The notes beneath the pieces were generated by a model. It saw only the letters and a list, made by a program, of their open reading frames with translations. It was not told the origin of the DNA and searched no databases. This document shows, one piece after another, positions 34,901-41,065 of a DNA stretch of 41,065 nucleotides (position 1 is its first letter; each line of letters opens with the position of its first letter). The stretch lies in NCBI GenBank assembly GCA_964546565.1, contig CAZJKC010000009.1, forward strand, positions 1-41,065, in the 5' to 3' direction. The translations under genes and the position numbers were made by a program. This stretch comes from CAG-826 sp964546565 (GTDB lineage: Bacteria; Bacillota_I; Bacilli_A; RFN20; CAG-826).

Positions 34901-35966
34901 AGTAAACGCTATTTATCTAACTAAACTTTTAGAAAGAATGAAAGATATTGATAGATTAGCCCGTAAATTAACAAATCCTGAAACATGGGGAAAGGAAGGG
35001 GAAAGAATGAAATTCGATGCTGTGGTAGGAAATCCACCATATCAATTAACTAAAAATGGTAATAACGAACAAATACATTTTACTATGCTAGAAACAGCTT
35101 TTAATGTTACATCACAATATGTTTCATTGATTCAACCATTGAATTGGCTTAACAATGGAAAACTTTTAAAATTGGTTGTTAATCATGTTGAGAGTTTATA
35201 TAGATATTCAGATAGCAAGAAAATATTTTCATCGGTTCAAATTCCATCAGGTGTAGGATATGCAATCATTGATAAGAAAAAAACCTATCAAGGCACAAAT
35301 GTTTATGAAAATAACAGCGTATACTTTTGTAAATTGCGTGGTAATTATAATGCAGATGATTTACGAATAGCTGATGAAGTACATTTTAGTAAATCAATTT
35401 ATGAAAGGATATCAATGTATGTTGGCCATAGTAACGAAGATAAGTCATTACGATTAAATCCCGATGGAGACATTAAAATTTGGTATAAAAAAGAAAGTGG
35501 TAAGTCAGGAAAGAGTTCGTGGTATACCATTGATAGGGAATCGATACCAGATGGTGATATTATTGATTCATGGAAGGTAATGATAAGTAATGATGGTCAT
35601 GCGGAAGCAACTGATACAAAACCACAAGGTATATTTAATAATTCTGCAATTGCTTTGCCACCAGGATATATTACTACCAATCGTCCTATTTTACTTATGG
35701 CCAAAAATGAAAAGGAAGCAAAATTTATTGCTCGATATGCAAATACAAAGTTTTTTAGACGTTTATTGCATATTGAAGCTAAGTCTAATTCAATAGCAAA
35801 AACATCTTACAAATTAATTCCCGATATTAGCGAGTTTATTGACTGTTATAATGAAATAGAAGATTTAGATACATTCTTAAATCGCTTTTTTAAATTAAGT
35901 AAAGAAACGATAGCGGATATTAATAAACGTATCTTGCCAAAAGAGACACAAGACATAAAGGATTAA
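31938..35966 (+). CDS. GIY-YIG-like nuclease / SF2 helicase / methyltransferase C-half fusion (1342 aa)
   Basis: Domains in order: residues 10-115 resemble a GIY-YIG/T5orf172 nuclease (LVYIYTI, then GKLKVGKTS, then FYAELAVR). An SF2 helicase follows, with motif I CKMRYGKT (198-205), II DEAH (317-320), III SLTGTAY (344-350), a V-like GRLTTGITVRE and a VI-like QAIFRVQSP. A Lys/Glu-rich coiled coil lies near 725-765. The methyltransferase motif IV is DAVVGNPPYQ (NPPY 1032-1035), then a C-terminal target-recognition-like region with YANTKFFRRLL and KLIPDISEF. No motif X or I is found in this protein; these are in the preceding gene, which it overlaps by four bases. Ribosome site ggaggag. Likely a restriction-modification or defence effector that translocates on DNA. 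Confidence 0.78.
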   Translation: MMSYKPTAQYQLVYIYTIHDEKHEGKLKVGKTSFSSTKSEKQLPPNCLELMKAAKGRIKEQTKTLMIEEGVGEGDYEIFYAELAVRHFPLEDGSDGTQIFGDNEVHDVLKNSNYHPLVFKESGRDSEWFPSITLDIVISAIKAYKDGYVIIPSKTSSVKPSSQILENKKQIKLRKEQADNVAQTIDNFKSCDTMLWDCKMRYGKTITAYELIKQMGLKRVIVVTHRPAVEDSWDTDHDLMFKDTNHRFIDKTNDALDGYDEIKDSKNDKILSDLIHFDTPFIYFASMQDLRGSIRVGGNFNKNNGVFDLDWEMIIIDEAHEGVQTDLGEAVIKELQKPNTKVLSLTGTAYGLRKNYGDNVFTWTYVDEQKAKREWDELQPNEKNPYADLPTMNILTFDLGNAIDNSYRYVTEDSAFNFREFFRTWTGNIENDFYPVPEDKHIGEFVHEDAVWSFLNLITTDNELTNYPFSKPEYVNMFKHTFWLVPGVKEAHALRELLKIHPFFKQYKIVDVAGDGDQEERYDLALSKVKKAIKENDKTITISCGRLTTGITVREWTAIMMLSGSSKTSVNGYMQAIFRVQSPGVIEGKQKVNCYAFDFAPDRALQVIANVHELSSKSKKGEDGERQALGEFLNFCPVIAVNGTEMHYYDVPDLMRQIKRISVESAINSGFDDNTIYLSDAGLSRSDFDLEILRKLSDVVAPKKKGNKDKLVEIVGNGLTNEERQKLEHIKKKPKKILTEEEKALLEKEHNEKKEQQKLFDLLRAVSIRLPLLFYGADADITEIIKLKDFVKIVDDESWEEFMPKGLRKELFLDIARYYDEDVLVGAGLRIRKLAKAADEYPPTIRAAKIVEILSKFKNPDKETVLTPWRVVNIHLSETLGGYCFYDEKFEKEIEEPRFVENGNITADIFLNSNAHILELNSKSGLYPLYMAYSIYNFLLSGSEISHSFEDLQKLWASVLEKNIFVLCKTKMARSITIRTLAGYTGMKVNAIYLTKLLERMKDIDRLARKLTNPETWGKEGERMKFDAVVGNPPYQLTKNGNNEQIHFTMLETAFNVTSQYVSLIQPLNWLNNGKLLKLVVNHVESLYRYSDSKKIFSSVQIPSGVGYAIIDKKKTYQGTNVYENNSVYFCKLRGNYNADDLRIADEVHFSKSIYERISMYVGHSNEDKSLRLNPDGDIKIWYKKESGKSGKSSWYTIDRESIPDGDIIDSWKVMISNDGHAEATDTKPQGIFNNSAIALPPGYITTNRPILLMAKNEKEAKFIARYANTKFFRRLLHIEAKSNSIAKTSYKLIPDISEFIDCYNEIEDLDTFLNRFFKLSKETIADINKRILPKETQDIKD

Positions 35967-36010
35967 TTGTTAATTAAAACCATACTCATATTTAATTTCT
36001 GATACAAACA

Positions 36011-36052
36011 AAAACCATACCTTTGAGTTAATACTCTTGAGTATGGCTTTTT
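36011..36052. terminator. bidirectional terminator between the island and the ABC operon
   Basis: AAAACCATAC (36011-36020) pairs with GTATGGCTTT (36041-36050), with inner GAGT/ACTC pairs; A-rich and T-rich flanks allow function on both strands. It separates two convergent transcripts. Confidence 0.75.
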
Positions 36053-36110
36053 AAATATGTTATTAGAATAATATTAATTACACACATAAAGGTGAGTATT
36101 TAATGGACTT

Positions 36111-37109
36111 TTATACGATGAAACTATTGTTTACTATTTTATCAAAAGGGGCAGCTTCGCCTTCTAATTCCCCTGCCATTTTAATGATTTCGATTAAACG
36201 ATTGTAGCTATCATTATTCAATGATAAGTCACGAGACCAAACGTCAATAGATAAGTAATTATTAATAACATTACTTATTTCTTCATCGCTACTAGAGGTA
36301 AAGCTAGGTTTTAATGCTTTAATAATATCTTCTTTTGAACTCGTTAACAAATAATCTATCCCTTTTCCGATAGCGGTTGTAAATTTTTTTAAGATATCTT
36401 CATTGTTTTCCATATACTTTTTAGTAACGCTATAACAGGTATAAGGAACTTCACCAGAGGAGGCACCGATAGACGCTACAATATGGCCAATGCCATTTAA
36501 GACCACTTGACTAGCTGAGGGTTCAAATAATGTTACATAATCACTTTGTCCGGCTGTAAAAACCCCAGCCATAACATCAAATGAGACATCAGTTCGGATG
36601 TTAACTTCAGCCTTCTCATCGTTTTGTCCAATTGTAAGACCGGCCTTTTTTAAAACATATTCGAGGGTCATTTCGGGCATACCGCCTTTTCTTCCTCCAA
36701 TAATTGTTTTTCCTTTTAAATCCGTCCATTGAAAATTATCATTTTTCTCGCGGGCGAGTAGGAAACTACCATCTTTATGTGTTAATTGGGCGAAGTTTAT
36801 AGCGTAATTTTTTTCGCCACCTTTATAAACGTATACACTAGCTTCAGGACCCATTAAAGCAATTTGCGCTTCTTTTGATAATAAAGCCGCCATCGTTTTA
36901 TCAGCGCCAGGAGTAGTAATTAAATCAATATCGATGCCTACTTCTTCAAAATAACCATTGTTAATAGCGATATATTGCGGGGCATAAAATAAAGAATGAG
37001 TAACTTCCGCTATTGTAATTTTTGTTAAGGAATTATTTTGACAGCTAGTTGTTAGACTTCCAATAATACATAGGGAAATCATTTCTAAAATATAAATTAA
37101 CTTTTTCAT
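36111..37109 (-). CDS. ABC transporter substrate-binding lipoprotein (NMT1/THI5-like)
   Basis: Extracellular binding protein of the SsuA/THI5 fold. The signal ends in a lipobox LTTSC (Cys23). Typical stretches are FYAPQYIAINNGYFEEVGI, the GADKTMAALLSKEAQIALMG strand and GRKGGMPEMTLEYVLKKAG. Family members bind thiamine pyrimidine precursors, riboflavin, or sulfonates and nitrate; the GGMPE loop points to the thiamine/riboflavin group, but no TPP or FMN riboswitch precedes the operon, so the ligand stays open. Its start overlaps the permease stop by four bases (ATGA). Last gene of the three-gene importer. Confidence 0.88.
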   Translation of the reverse strand: MKKLIYILEMISLCIIGSLTTSCQNNSLTKITIAEVTHSLFYAPQYIAINNGYFEEVGIDIDLITTPGADKTMAALLSKEAQIALMGPEASVYVYKGGEKNYAINFAQLTHKDGSFLLAREKNDNFQWTDLKGKTIIGGRKGGMPEMTLEYVLKKAGLTIGQNDEKAEVNIRTDVSFDVMAGVFTAGQSDYVTLFEPSASQVVLNGIGHIVASIGASSGEVPYTCYSVTKKYMENNEDILKKFTTAIGKGIDYLLTSSKEDIIKALKPSFTSSSDEEISNVINNYLSIDVWSRDLSLNNDSYNRLIEIIKMAGELEGEAAPFDKIVNNSFIV

Positions 37110-37927
37110 TTTCTTCTCCTTTTTTTATATTGATATGTTCGAAAATACTTTTCGATACAATTCAAAATAAAATACATAATAAAGGCTAATAATCCTAATA
37201 CAAGGACGCCCATCATGACTAAATCAAGGCGGAATACTTGACCACCATATACCACTAAATATCCGATTCCTTCACGTGATACTAAAAATTCGCCAACAAT
37301 AACACCAACCCAAGCCATGCCAATGTTAATTTTGATGACATTAATGAGATTAGCAATATTACTAGGAATGATGAGTTTTGTTAATATTTGCCATTTGCTA
37401 GCATTAAACGTTTTCATCATTTTTATTTTTTCTTGATCAACACTTTGAAAATAGTTATATGTTGAAAGAATAGTGATGACAAGGGAAAGAGAAATAGCAA
37501 CAACGACGATTCCTTTCATTCCTGTGCCAGCCCATATTATTAATATCGGAGCAAGAGCCGTTTTCGGAAGAGCGTTTAAAACGACCATATAGGGGTCTAA
37601 TATTTTATTAAGTAGCGGAAACCACCAAAATAAAATAGCAATTATCATACCTATTCCTGTACCTAATATGAGACCAAATAATGTTTCAAGAAGTGAGGTT
37701 TTGACATGGTGGAATAAGGAACCATTTTTAAGATAAATCCATAAAAGCTGCATAATATCGCTTGGGCGTGATAATAGAAAAGTATTGATAAATCCTAATT
37801 CAGCACCTATTTCCCATAAACATAAAAAAGCGAATAAAAGTATAATTTGAATACTGATAATTAATCTTTTTTCTTTTTTTAAGTTATGCCGGTATTCTTC
37901 AAAATTCTTATACACTTTTTCTTTCAT
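37106..37927 (-). CDS. ABC transporter permease (SsuC/ThiX/RibX-like)
   Basis: Inner-membrane subunit with about six hydrophobic segments. The ATPase-contacting loop of the BPD family is visible as TFNASKWQILTKLIIPSNIANL, with the related upstream LNALPKTALAPILIIWAGTG. The length of 273 is normal. Ribosome site aaggag before the ATG at 37927. Its 5' end overlaps the ATPase gene by 20 bases and its 3' end overlaps the binding-protein gene by four, giving tight coupling of the three subunits. Confidence 0.92.
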   Translation of the reverse strand: MKEKVYKNFEEYRHNLKKEKRLIISIQIILLFAFLCLWEIGAELGFINTFLLSRPSDIMQLLWIYLKNGSLFHHVKTSLLETLFGLILGTGIGMIIAILFWWFPLLNKILDPYMVVLNALPKTALAPILIIWAGTGMKGIVVVAISLSLVITILSTYNYFQSVDQEKIKMMKTFNASKWQILTKLIIPSNIANLINVIKINIGMAWVGVIVGEFLVSREGIGYLVVYGGQVFRLDLVMMGVLVLGLLAFIMYFILNCIEKYFRTYQYKKRRRK

Positions 37928-38663
37928 CGTATAACTCCTTATAAATTAAATCAAAATAGGAAGAGAAGAGTGGGTGTTTGCGTACTTTTAAAGGTGTTTT
38001 CTCATCAATATTGGAAAAATTAATAGGAATTATTTTCTTTATAGAACAGGGACGTTGACTTAAAACAATAACTTCATCAGCAAAGGATATAGCTTCACTG
38101 ATATCGTGAGTTACTATGATGGCGGATTTTTCTTCTTTTTTGATAATATTATAAACATCGTCTAAAACAAATAAACGTGTTTGATAATCTAAGGCTGAGA
38201 AAGGTTCATCTAGTAAAAGAACTTCGGGATGAAGAGCTAAAGTACGTATTAAAGCGACTCTTTGCCTCATGCCCCCTGATAATTCGTGAGGATAGTAATT
38301 AATAAACTCATTTAATTGATATTTTTTTAAAAGATTTAAGGCATAATCGATATTTTCTTTTTGATGAAGATGGGCAACTTCGAGGCCTAAAAGAACATTA
38401 TCTTTAACATTTCGCCATGAGAAAAGTAAATCTTGCTGAAACATATATCCGACTTTGGCTTTATTGATTATTTGTCCTTCACTAGGAGTAATAATGCCAC
38501 TTATAAGATTGAGAATTGTTGATTTTCCACAACCTGATGGTCCGATAATAGCGATAATTTTATTAGGTTTCAACGCTAGTGAAATATTTTTTAAGACGGT
38601 GGTTTGACCTTTATCATTAAAAAAAACTTTGGACACATTATTTAATTCAATTAAGTTTTCCAT
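37908..38663 (-). CDS. ABC transporter ATP-binding protein (SsuB/ThiZ-like)
   Basis: Cytoplasmic ATPase of the importer. Walker A GPSGCGKST, Q-loop YMFQQDLLFSWRNV, signature LSGGMRQRVALIRT, Walker B VLLLDEPFSALD and the switch His in IIVTHD are all present. The frame opens at a TTG at 38681, but the site aaggagg lies seven bases before the ATG at 38663, which is taken as the start (251 residues). First gene of the operon. A TATAAT on the minus strand at 38686-38681 is too close to the start to be a normal -10 box unless the leader is nearly absent. Confidence 0.93.
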   Translation of the reverse strand: MENLIELNNVSKVFFNDKGQTTVLKNISLALKPNKIIAIIGPSGCGKSTILNLISGIITPSEGQIINKAKVGYMFQQDLLFSWRNVKDNVLLGLEVAHLHQKENIDYALNLLKKYQLNEFINYYPHELSGGMRQRVALIRTLALHPEVLLLDEPFSALDYQTRLFVLDDVYNIIKKEEKSAIIVTHDISEAISFADEVIVLSQRPCSIKKIIPINFSNIDEKTPLKVRKHPLFSSYFDLIYKELYDERKSV

Positions 38664-38810
38664 GGTCATTCCTCCTTGCAATTATAGTGTATTTTTCTTT
38701 TTTTATTCGGTGCGTTAAAATATTAAATATAGGCGATGAAAAGTTCTATATAAATTAACTTATCTATTAGAGAAGATAATGGTATCATATTGATAAGGAA
38801 GGCGATATTT

Positions 38811-39419
38811 ATGGATACTTATGATTTACAAAATATGATGATGCTATATAGTGAATCCGATAGCGAGGTTTATCAAGCATTGTTAAATAAGAAAGATTGG
38901 ATTAATAATGTGTACTATGTAAAAGGACATCTTGATACCAAAGAAGATTCACGAAAAAGAATTCATTACTTATTTATTGAAGCATTACTTGATGATGTTC
39001 TTTTATTTCGTTTATTAAATAAAAATGATGTTCATGATTATCGTTTAGATATATGGAATGAGCAATATCGTATTTTAGATTTATATGAAAAAAGGCCACA
39101 CGATTGCCCTTTTGCAGTGGCCTATGATTTTTCCAATTTAGATCGTCAAGCTTATAATATGTTGATGCCAAATTTCTATTTCGGTCATAATATAAACACT
39201 ATTGATGATGGTCAAACTACTATTACATCATTGTTAAAAATATTGTTAAGAAAGAATCATCCTTTTATTCTTTTAGAAGAGTCCAATTTACTTGATGATG
39301 TTTTTTATGCACCTATTTTAAAAGAAATAATTATTAATCCTCAATGTGATAAGATTTTGCAAGAAGAATTAATAAGTATTGCACAAGAAAAAAACATTAC
39401 GATTACTTATAATTCATAA
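38811..39419 (+). CDS. hypothetical protein (202 aa)
   Basis: Not recognised. The protein is soluble and acidic with no membrane segment, signal or catalytic motif I can name. It has a Met-rich start (MDTYDLQNMMMLY) and conserved-looking aromatic segments such as IWNEQYRILDLYEKRP and MPNFYFGHNIN. The frame opens at TTG 38790, but aaggaagg precedes the ATG at 38811. It lies 13 bases before the DUF5677-like gene, so both are probably one transcript. The last third (HPFILLEESNLLDD...) could be an alpha/beta domain. Confidence 0.65.
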   Translation: MDTYDLQNMMMLYSESDSEVYQALLNKKDWINNVYYVKGHLDTKEDSRKRIHYLFIEALLDDVLLFRLLNKNDVHDYRLDIWNEQYRILDLYEKRPHDCPFAVAYDFSNLDRQAYNMLMPNFYFGHNINTIDDGQTTITSLLKILLRKNHPFILLEESNLLDDVFYAPILKEIIINPQCDKILQEELISIAQEKNITITYNS

Positions 39420-39432
39420 GGAGCTAACAAAA

Positions 39433-40557
39433 ATGAATAACAAAGAGCTTTATTTACATAAAGAAAATTTTAATACAGTATGTCAATTGATGAAAATTGA
39501 TGACAAGGTTATTGATTGTGCTTTTTTATATGATTGTTATCGTCAAGTTGTAGAATCATTAATTACTATTTTAGAATCGCAGAACGCACCTATTTTAGGG
39601 AAAATACAACCTCCAATTATTATTTCATATCTTTTAAATGAACATTTGTATTCATCTTCAGGATTGACGGAAAAGCAAAAGAAAGAATTAGAAGATAATA
39701 CCATATATCAAAGAAAAATATGTTCAATCGCTATCGACAAGTATTTTTCTTTAGATAATTTTAAATATGAAGAGGGTTATCAAATAGATCGCTTTTTTCC
39801 ACCGATAACTTTGATTCGTCTATATACTAATTTTATTTTGCACCTCTTAAGAAAATTTGCGCAAAAGAATCCGCAACAAACATTGATGATTGATATCTTA
39901 CATAAAGGGTTTATGATGTGTGAATGTATCACGGAATTATTAGTTTCAGGGTTTGAAACGGAAGCTTTTTCTACTTGGCGTACTCTTCATGAAACGGAAT
40001 GTATTGCGATTTTGATATTTAAGTATGGAAAGCCCTTAATTGATGCCTATTTACGTCATATTAAATATGGTTTAGCATTCCGTAATGCTTTAGGTACCAA
40101 GGAAGAACAAGATCAAGTATTTGTTGAAATTAAATCACAAATGAAAGACTTGGGACTTAAGAGTAAGGATATGAAAAGATTCATTGAATGTGGATGGCTT
40201 TATAGTGTGCCTGACCTTGATAAATATGAAGATTTTCGTCTTAATTTTCGAAATGGTACAGAGTATTTAGCGGGCCTATCAAATATGAATGATCGTTATG
40301 AAATGTCGAGCGAAATAGCTCATTCATCGCCATTATTAATTTACTCAAATCGTGAATTTTTCTTCTTTTTAACAATCGTTTCGCTATATGAATCTTTTCT
40401 TCGTTTAGAAGTTATTTTTAATGAAGTATATAATTCATCTATGAATGAAAAAGAACAAAAAGAATATCAATTAATGCGTGATTCATATTTACCACAATTA
40501 CGGATAACTTTAGATATGGAAACACATAGATTAGAACAACTAAATAAAAATTATTAG
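39433..40557 (+). CDS. DUF5677-like, HEPN-type helical protein (374 aa)
   Basis: Mostly helical protein. The central stretch ITELLVSGFETEAFSTWRTLHETECIAI resembles DUF5677 proteins, where a helix with EA...RTLHE is the hallmark; those proteins are counted by some authors near HEPN folds. A canonical HEPN RNase motif (R-x4-6-H) is not clear: RTLHE has only two residues between R and H. A second conserved-looking segment is YEMSSEIAHSSPLLIYS with its His. Ribosome site aaggagc supports the ATG at 39433 rather than 39379. Downstream of the unknown 202-residue gene. Confidence 0.6.
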   Translation: MNNKELYLHKENFNTVCQLMKIDDKVIDCAFLYDCYRQVVESLITILESQNAPILGKIQPPIIISYLLNEHLYSSSGLTEKQKKELEDNTIYQRKICSIAIDKYFSLDNFKYEEGYQIDRFFPPITLIRLYTNFILHLLRKFAQKNPQQTLMIDILHKGFMMCECITELLVSGFETEAFSTWRTLHETECIAILIFKYGKPLIDAYLRHIKYGLAFRNALGTKEEQDQVFVEIKSQMKDLGLKSKDMKRFIECGWLYSVPDLDKYEDFRLNFRNGTEYLAGLSNMNDRYEMSSEIAHSSPLLIYSNREFFFFLTIVSLYESFLRLEVIFNEVYNSSMNEKEQKEYQLMRDSYLPQLRITLDMETHRLEQLNKNY

Positions 40558-40807
40558 ATAATATGTGATTTATTTTGTTTAAAAAGTCACTTATGTTTTC
40601 GTGATTGTGTATTTTATTCAATAACACATTTTTTCCATTTGCGATAACGTGATAAGAACTTAGAAATAAGTTTATTTTACTTAGATTTATTAAGGGACCG
40701 TTATTAAAAATGCTTCTAAAATCTTAAATAGTAAAAGATATGTGCATTCAACTATTGATAGCGATTATTTTTAATGCTTTTTATGCTATTTTTTATTAAG
40801 AAAATAT
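40558..40807. other. intergenic, no gene seen
   Basis: AT-rich stretch with stop codons in all frames and no convincing promoter pair or RNA fold. A weak GTGA/TCAC inverted repeat near 40565-40590 could serve as the 3' end of the preceding gene. Confidence 0.4.
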
Positions 40808-40844
40808 GAAAAGGGGCTACAAAAACCTTAGTTTTTAAGCCCCT
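40808..40844 (-). terminator. intrinsic terminator of the minus-strand gene at the window end
   Basis: On the minus strand AGGGGCTT pairs with AGCCCCT, with inner AAAAAC/GTTTTT, followed by TTTTC. It lies about 105 bases after the stop at 40950. Confidence 0.65.
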
Positions 40845-40949
40845 AATTACGCTTGTTATTTCTACTTTTGAATATGTAAAAAGCATATTTTTTGGAAAAT
40901 AAAACGATGAAATCAATTTTCTATAGTACAATTGTCGGGAAAGTTTTAA

Positions 40950-41065
40950 TTAAACTAAATGTTTTCTCATTTTATGATACATTCCGCCCGTTATCCAACC
41001 AAATATATATACAATCAAAAAGTTAATACCAAGCAATATTAATGCTTTATCAACGTCTTGTTTTA
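40950..41065 (-). CDS. C-terminal fragment of a small membrane protein (partial)
   Basis: The minus strand has an open frame that enters from the window edge and ends at TAA (40952-40950). The 37 visible residues form one membrane helix (KALILLGINFLIVYIFGW) and a short basic tail (GGMYHKMRKHLV). The 5' part lies outside the window and the family cannot be named. Confidence 0.5.
   Translation of the reverse strand, partial: KQDVDKALILLGINFLIVYIFGWITGGMYHKMRKHLV

Noticed and set aside
38681..38686. TATAAT on the minus strand as the -10 box of the ABC operon
   Set aside because: It would start transcription within the ribosome site of the ATPase gene, and there is no -35 hexamer at the right distance.
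38664..38810. TPP or FMN riboswitch before the ABC importer
   Set aside because: No CUGAGA or other conserved aptamer element and no room for a full aptamer plus terminator.

Overview
The window looks like chromosome from a low-GC member of the Bacillota (class Bacilli, towards the RF39/Erysipelotrichales/Mollicutes-like side). DNA is very AT-rich, Shine-Dalgarno sites are strong (aggagg), lipoprotein signals are typical, and a short AddAB/RexAB pair is present. TGA is used as a stop (for example at 15023, 19833 and 31941), so the genetic code is standard and not the mycoplasma code. The placement is by gene style only; no marker gene is present.

Layout. 1-930: a probable accessory stretch with two small unrecognised minus-strand genes, a candidate tiny plus-strand RNA and an orphan terminator. 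931-6338: a minimal protein-kinase-like protein, rdgB, an aldo/keto reductase, a lipoprotein, a tRNA-Asp/tRNA-Gly pair, and a CPBP protease-TraX-thioredoxin operon. 6605-11440: a 1611-residue membrane-anchored protein with degenerate W..E repeats. 11509-18014: a six-gene housekeeping operon (yigZ, mrp, M24 aminopeptidase, AlkD-like, malQ, glpK) closed by a terminator. 18174-22691: an operon that begins with a REP-type (Y1) transposase homologue that has lost its catalytic residues, followed by two exported proteins. 22801-25065: a lipoprotein 5'-nucleotidase-family phosphoesterase. 25080-30468: addB-addA. 30943-35966: a two-gene restriction-modification-like island. 36111-38663: an NMT1/THI5-type ABC importer. 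38811-40557: an unknown gene and a DUF5677-like gene. The window ends inside a small membrane protein gene.

The strongest candidate for an under-described system is the pair at 30943-35966. The small protein carries the N-terminal methyltransferase motifs (X, a degenerate I, II/III-like). The 1342-residue partner carries a GIY-YIG-like nuclease domain, an SF2 helicase and the missing motif IV (NPPY) with the C-terminal half of the methyltransferase. One adenine methyltransferase therefore appears to be split over two translationally coupled genes and joined to a helicase-nuclease. It sits directly downstream of addAB behind a leader that holds a terminator between two inverted 16-base repeats. 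The second most interesting item is the catalytically dead transposase homologue, whose own TTGACA promoter and position at the head of an exported-protein operon suggest reuse as a DNA-binding protein.
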